Positions 7,772 to 9,744 of a stretch of 9,744 nt of DNA are shown one piece after another; positions within the stretch are counted from its first letter, which is position 1, and each line of letters opens with the position of its first letter. The position numbers and the translations under genes were made by a program. The notes beneath the pieces were generated by a model. The model worked only from the letters and a program-made list of their open reading frames with translations. It had not been told where the DNA came from and searched no databases. The stretch lies in contig CAZNQD010000072.1 of NCBI GenBank assembly GCA_964575345.1, positions 1-9,744 of the forward strand, read 5' to 3'. Source of the DNA: UBA1402 sp964575345 (GTDB taxonomy: Bacteria; Bacteroidota; Bacteroidia; Bacteroidales; UBA1402).

Positions 7772-9744
7772 ATGAAAATGAAAAAAAACTACCTCAAATT
7801 CGTAACGGCAGCCAAAACTTGTCTGCTTGCCGTTAGTTGTATGCTTGCAAGTTCAGCATTGGCTGACATTGAAAGCAACCTGCATTTGCATTATACCTTT
7901 GACGGGCTTACTGCAGAATCTTCCATTGTGCCGGATGTCTCAGGCAACAACAATGCAGGAACACGCATGGGTGGTGCTTATTTTGTCGAAGGCAAATTCG
8001 GCGATGCTCTTCACCTTGAAACCGTTGATGATTATGTATACATGCCAGATGGTTTTATGGTAGGAATGGAAGACATCACCATTGCAGGCTGGATTTACAA
8101 AGACAAAGCCAACGGCTGGGATCGTTTGGTTGACTTTGCCACCAACACCGATACCAACATGTTTATTACCACAGCCGGCCCCGGTTATGTGCGTTTTGCC
8201 ATCAAAAATATTCAGGTTGATCCGGGTGGTGAACAAATAATCAATGGCAAAGCACTAACTTTTGCCCGCTGGAATCACATCGCTGTTACCATCAAATATA
8301 CCAACAACATCGGTTTAGGTATATTATATGTTAACGGTATCGAAGTCGGTCGTAACGCCAATATTACTCTGAAACCCAGTGATCTTGGTTTTACCACCAA
8401 AAATTACGTAGGAAAATCGGTCTATACTGCAGACCCCTCGGTAGTAGGCCACATCGACGACTTGCGCATTTACAAACGCGCTCTTACCGCCGACGATATC
8501 GCCGAATTACTTGGTGTACCCGAAGAAATCACTGATTGTTACAACAATCTCGCTTTAGATCTCCCTGAAGACTATGAATTTACCGGTTTAACCGAAGACC
8601 TCGTACTGCCAACCACCTGGGCTGACAGCGCTGTTGCAATTACCTGGGAATCTTCTGATACTTTGCTGATTTCTGACGATGGCAAAATAGTAGCTTATCC
8701 CGAAAAATACCAGGATGCCTGCGTACTGACAGCCTCCATGTTGCAAATGAGAGGCGAAGAAGAATTCACCGCCGAAAGAACATTTATTGTTAAGGTATAT
8801 CCCCAGGAAGCAGAAGTCAATCCCATTGTTGCCGTTTGGGACTTTACTGCCGAAACCCTGGGTACCGATGAAGACGGAAATGTTACGGTAACCGATAAGA
8901 GCGGCAATGATTTTGTAGGAATCTGTCTTGACGGAGCCCGCATTGTTACCATGGGTGAAACCGAACCTGTCAGCGCCATGTACATCGAAGAAGCCGGAGC
9001 TTACTTTGATATGGGCGACGAAATCGGCAAGGCTGTTGCAGGTTTAACCGACTATACCATAAGCGTATTCTACCGCAAAGACAGCGTAGGCGGAGTCACC
9101 TGGAGCAGCAGCAGCTACGGCCAATGGTTGTATTGTTTTTCCAACAGCAACGACTTGGCCAACGACGCCCAAGGTGGAATTTTCTACGAACCCTATCGTG
9201 GATACCACGCAGTATTCACCACCAACTACGGTGACGAAACCGGTATACAACTGGGACAAAAGAAAACTCCTATCGGCACCTGGCACAATGTCACTTTTGT
9301 ACAAAGCGGCCAAACCGGTACGCTCTATTTTGACGGTGAAGTAGCCGGAACCAGCGACAATGTCTACATCCCGGCTTACGCGCTCAAAGCTCAGGGTCAC
9401 AGAGGCACCATTCACAATTACATCGGCTTGCCCTGCTACTCTGGCGACCCTAAATTGGCCAAAACGCATATCGGCGGCCTGCAGATTTACGGTGTTGCCC
9501 TTTCAAAGGATGATCTCCAGGCCGAAGAACTCACCAATGTCAACGCAAAAATTGCTGCTTTAAATACAGCCTACAACGAAAATCCCGAAGTAGTAGGTCC
9601 GGAATTCCAGCAGGAATACGACGAACTGACATTACCCGATCTTAGTGCATTGACAGAAGAAACTACTTTGACTCTTCCTACTCAGGGCACTATCGAACCT
9701 GCCATCAAAATCACCTGGACTTCCAGTCAACCGGAATATGTTTC
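7772..9744 (+). CDS. Secreted LamG / atypical-Ig modular protein, partial (C-terminus beyond right edge)
   Basis: The frame is open from the ATG at 7772 to the window end: 657 residues and no stop. An N-terminal signal peptide (MKMKKNYLKFV..., cleavage likely after SSALA at 31) points to Sec export; AVSC at 20-23 is a poor lipobox because the hydrophobic stretch continues past it. Modules: LamG-like jellyroll 1 (about 36-248, with LHLHYTFDG, ITIAGWIYK, WNHIAVTI and closing HIDDLRIYKRALTADDIAEL); atypical bacterial Ig-like domain (about 252-343, ITWESSDTLLISDDGKI); LamG-like 2 (about 350-588, VAVWDFTA, IGTWHNVTFV, HIGGLQIYGVALSKDDL); and the start of a second Ig-like domain (about 605 on, ITWTSSQPEYV). 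LamG folds bind glycans or proteins. This architecture often precedes glycoside hydrolase domains such as GH43 in Bacteroidota, but no catalytic residues lie in the window, so enzyme function is only a guess. The second LamG has GG where the first has DD. Confidence 0.88.
   Translation, partial: MKMKKNYLKFVTAAKTCLLAVSCMLASSALADIESNLHLHYTFDGLTAESSIVPDVSGNNNAGTRMGGAYFVEGKFGDALHLETVDDYVYMPDGFMVGMEDITIAGWIYKDKANGWDRLVDFATNTDTNMFITTAGPGYVRFAIKNIQVDPGGEQIINGKALTFARWNHIAVTIKYTNNIGLGILYVNGIEVGRNANITLKPSDLGFTTKNYVGKSVYTADPSVVGHIDDLRIYKRALTADDIAELLGVPEEITDCYNNLALDLPEDYEFTGLTEDLVLPTTWADSAVAITWESSDTLLISDDGKIVAYPEKYQDACVLTASMLQMRGEEEFTAERTFIVKVYPQEAEVNPIVAVWDFTAETLGTDEDGNVTVTDKSGNDFVGICLDGARIVTMGETEPVSAMYIEEAGAYFDMGDEIGKAVAGLTDYTISVFYRKDSVGGVTWSSSSYGQWLYCFSNSNDLANDAQGGIFYEPYRGYHAVFTTNYGDETGIQLGQKKTPIGTWHNVTFVQSGQTGTLYFDGEVAGTSDNVYIPAYALKAQGHRGTIHNYIGLPCYSGDPKLAKTHIGGLQIYGVALSKDDLQAEELTNVNAKIAALNTAYNENPEVVGPEFQQEYDELTLPDLSALTEETTLTLPTQGTIEPAIKITWTSSQPEYV

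Noticed and set aside
9044..9469. A 141-codon minus-strand open frame (and a similar one at 8695-8985)
   Set aside because: Both lie opposite the LamG/Ig coding frame, which has clear domain motifs, a signal peptide and continuous coding; the reverse frames show none.

Overview
The window looks like a carbohydrate- or polymer-foraging locus of a Bacteroidota bacterium, probably order Bacteroidales. The evidence is a SusC-type TonB-dependent transporter adjacent to a SusD-type lipoprotein, two lipoprotein signal peptides, A-rich leaders without strong Shine-Dalgarno sequences, and intergenic matches to the Bacteroidota -7 promoter motif TAnnTTTG. No rRNA, tRNA, CRISPR array or mobile element was seen.

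Layout. The left three quarters is one leftward operon. Its first gene (7381 down to 4745) encodes an 878-residue lipoprotein that I read as four tandem, divergent fasciclin (FAS1) modules. After 47 nt comes a complete SusC-like transporter (4697-1422), and after 3 nt a SusD-like lipoprotein (1418 to beyond the left edge, C-terminus missing). A 390-bp AT-rich intergenic region (7382-7771) separates this operon from a rightward gene (7772 to beyond the right edge). That gene encodes a secreted modular protein, LamG / atypical Ig / LamG / start of a second atypical Ig, with no catalytic domain inside the window.

How the parts may work together. SusC and SusD would form the outer-membrane import complex. 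The FAS1 lipoprotein is probably a surface adhesion or ligand-binding accessory. The LamG protein is probably a secreted binding protein or the N-terminal half of a large glycan-active enzyme. The substrate cannot be read from the window.

The most striking structure is in the intergenic region. Two perfect TAnnTTTG motifs face outward. Each is preceded, after a 20-nt gap, by two direct copies of a 9-bp box (T[T/C][G/A]TCCAC[C/T]) spaced exactly 21 bp apart. All six elements are mirror-symmetric about position 7520 to the base. This looks like a divergent promoter with paired operators that would switch both transcription units together. I do not recognise the regulator.
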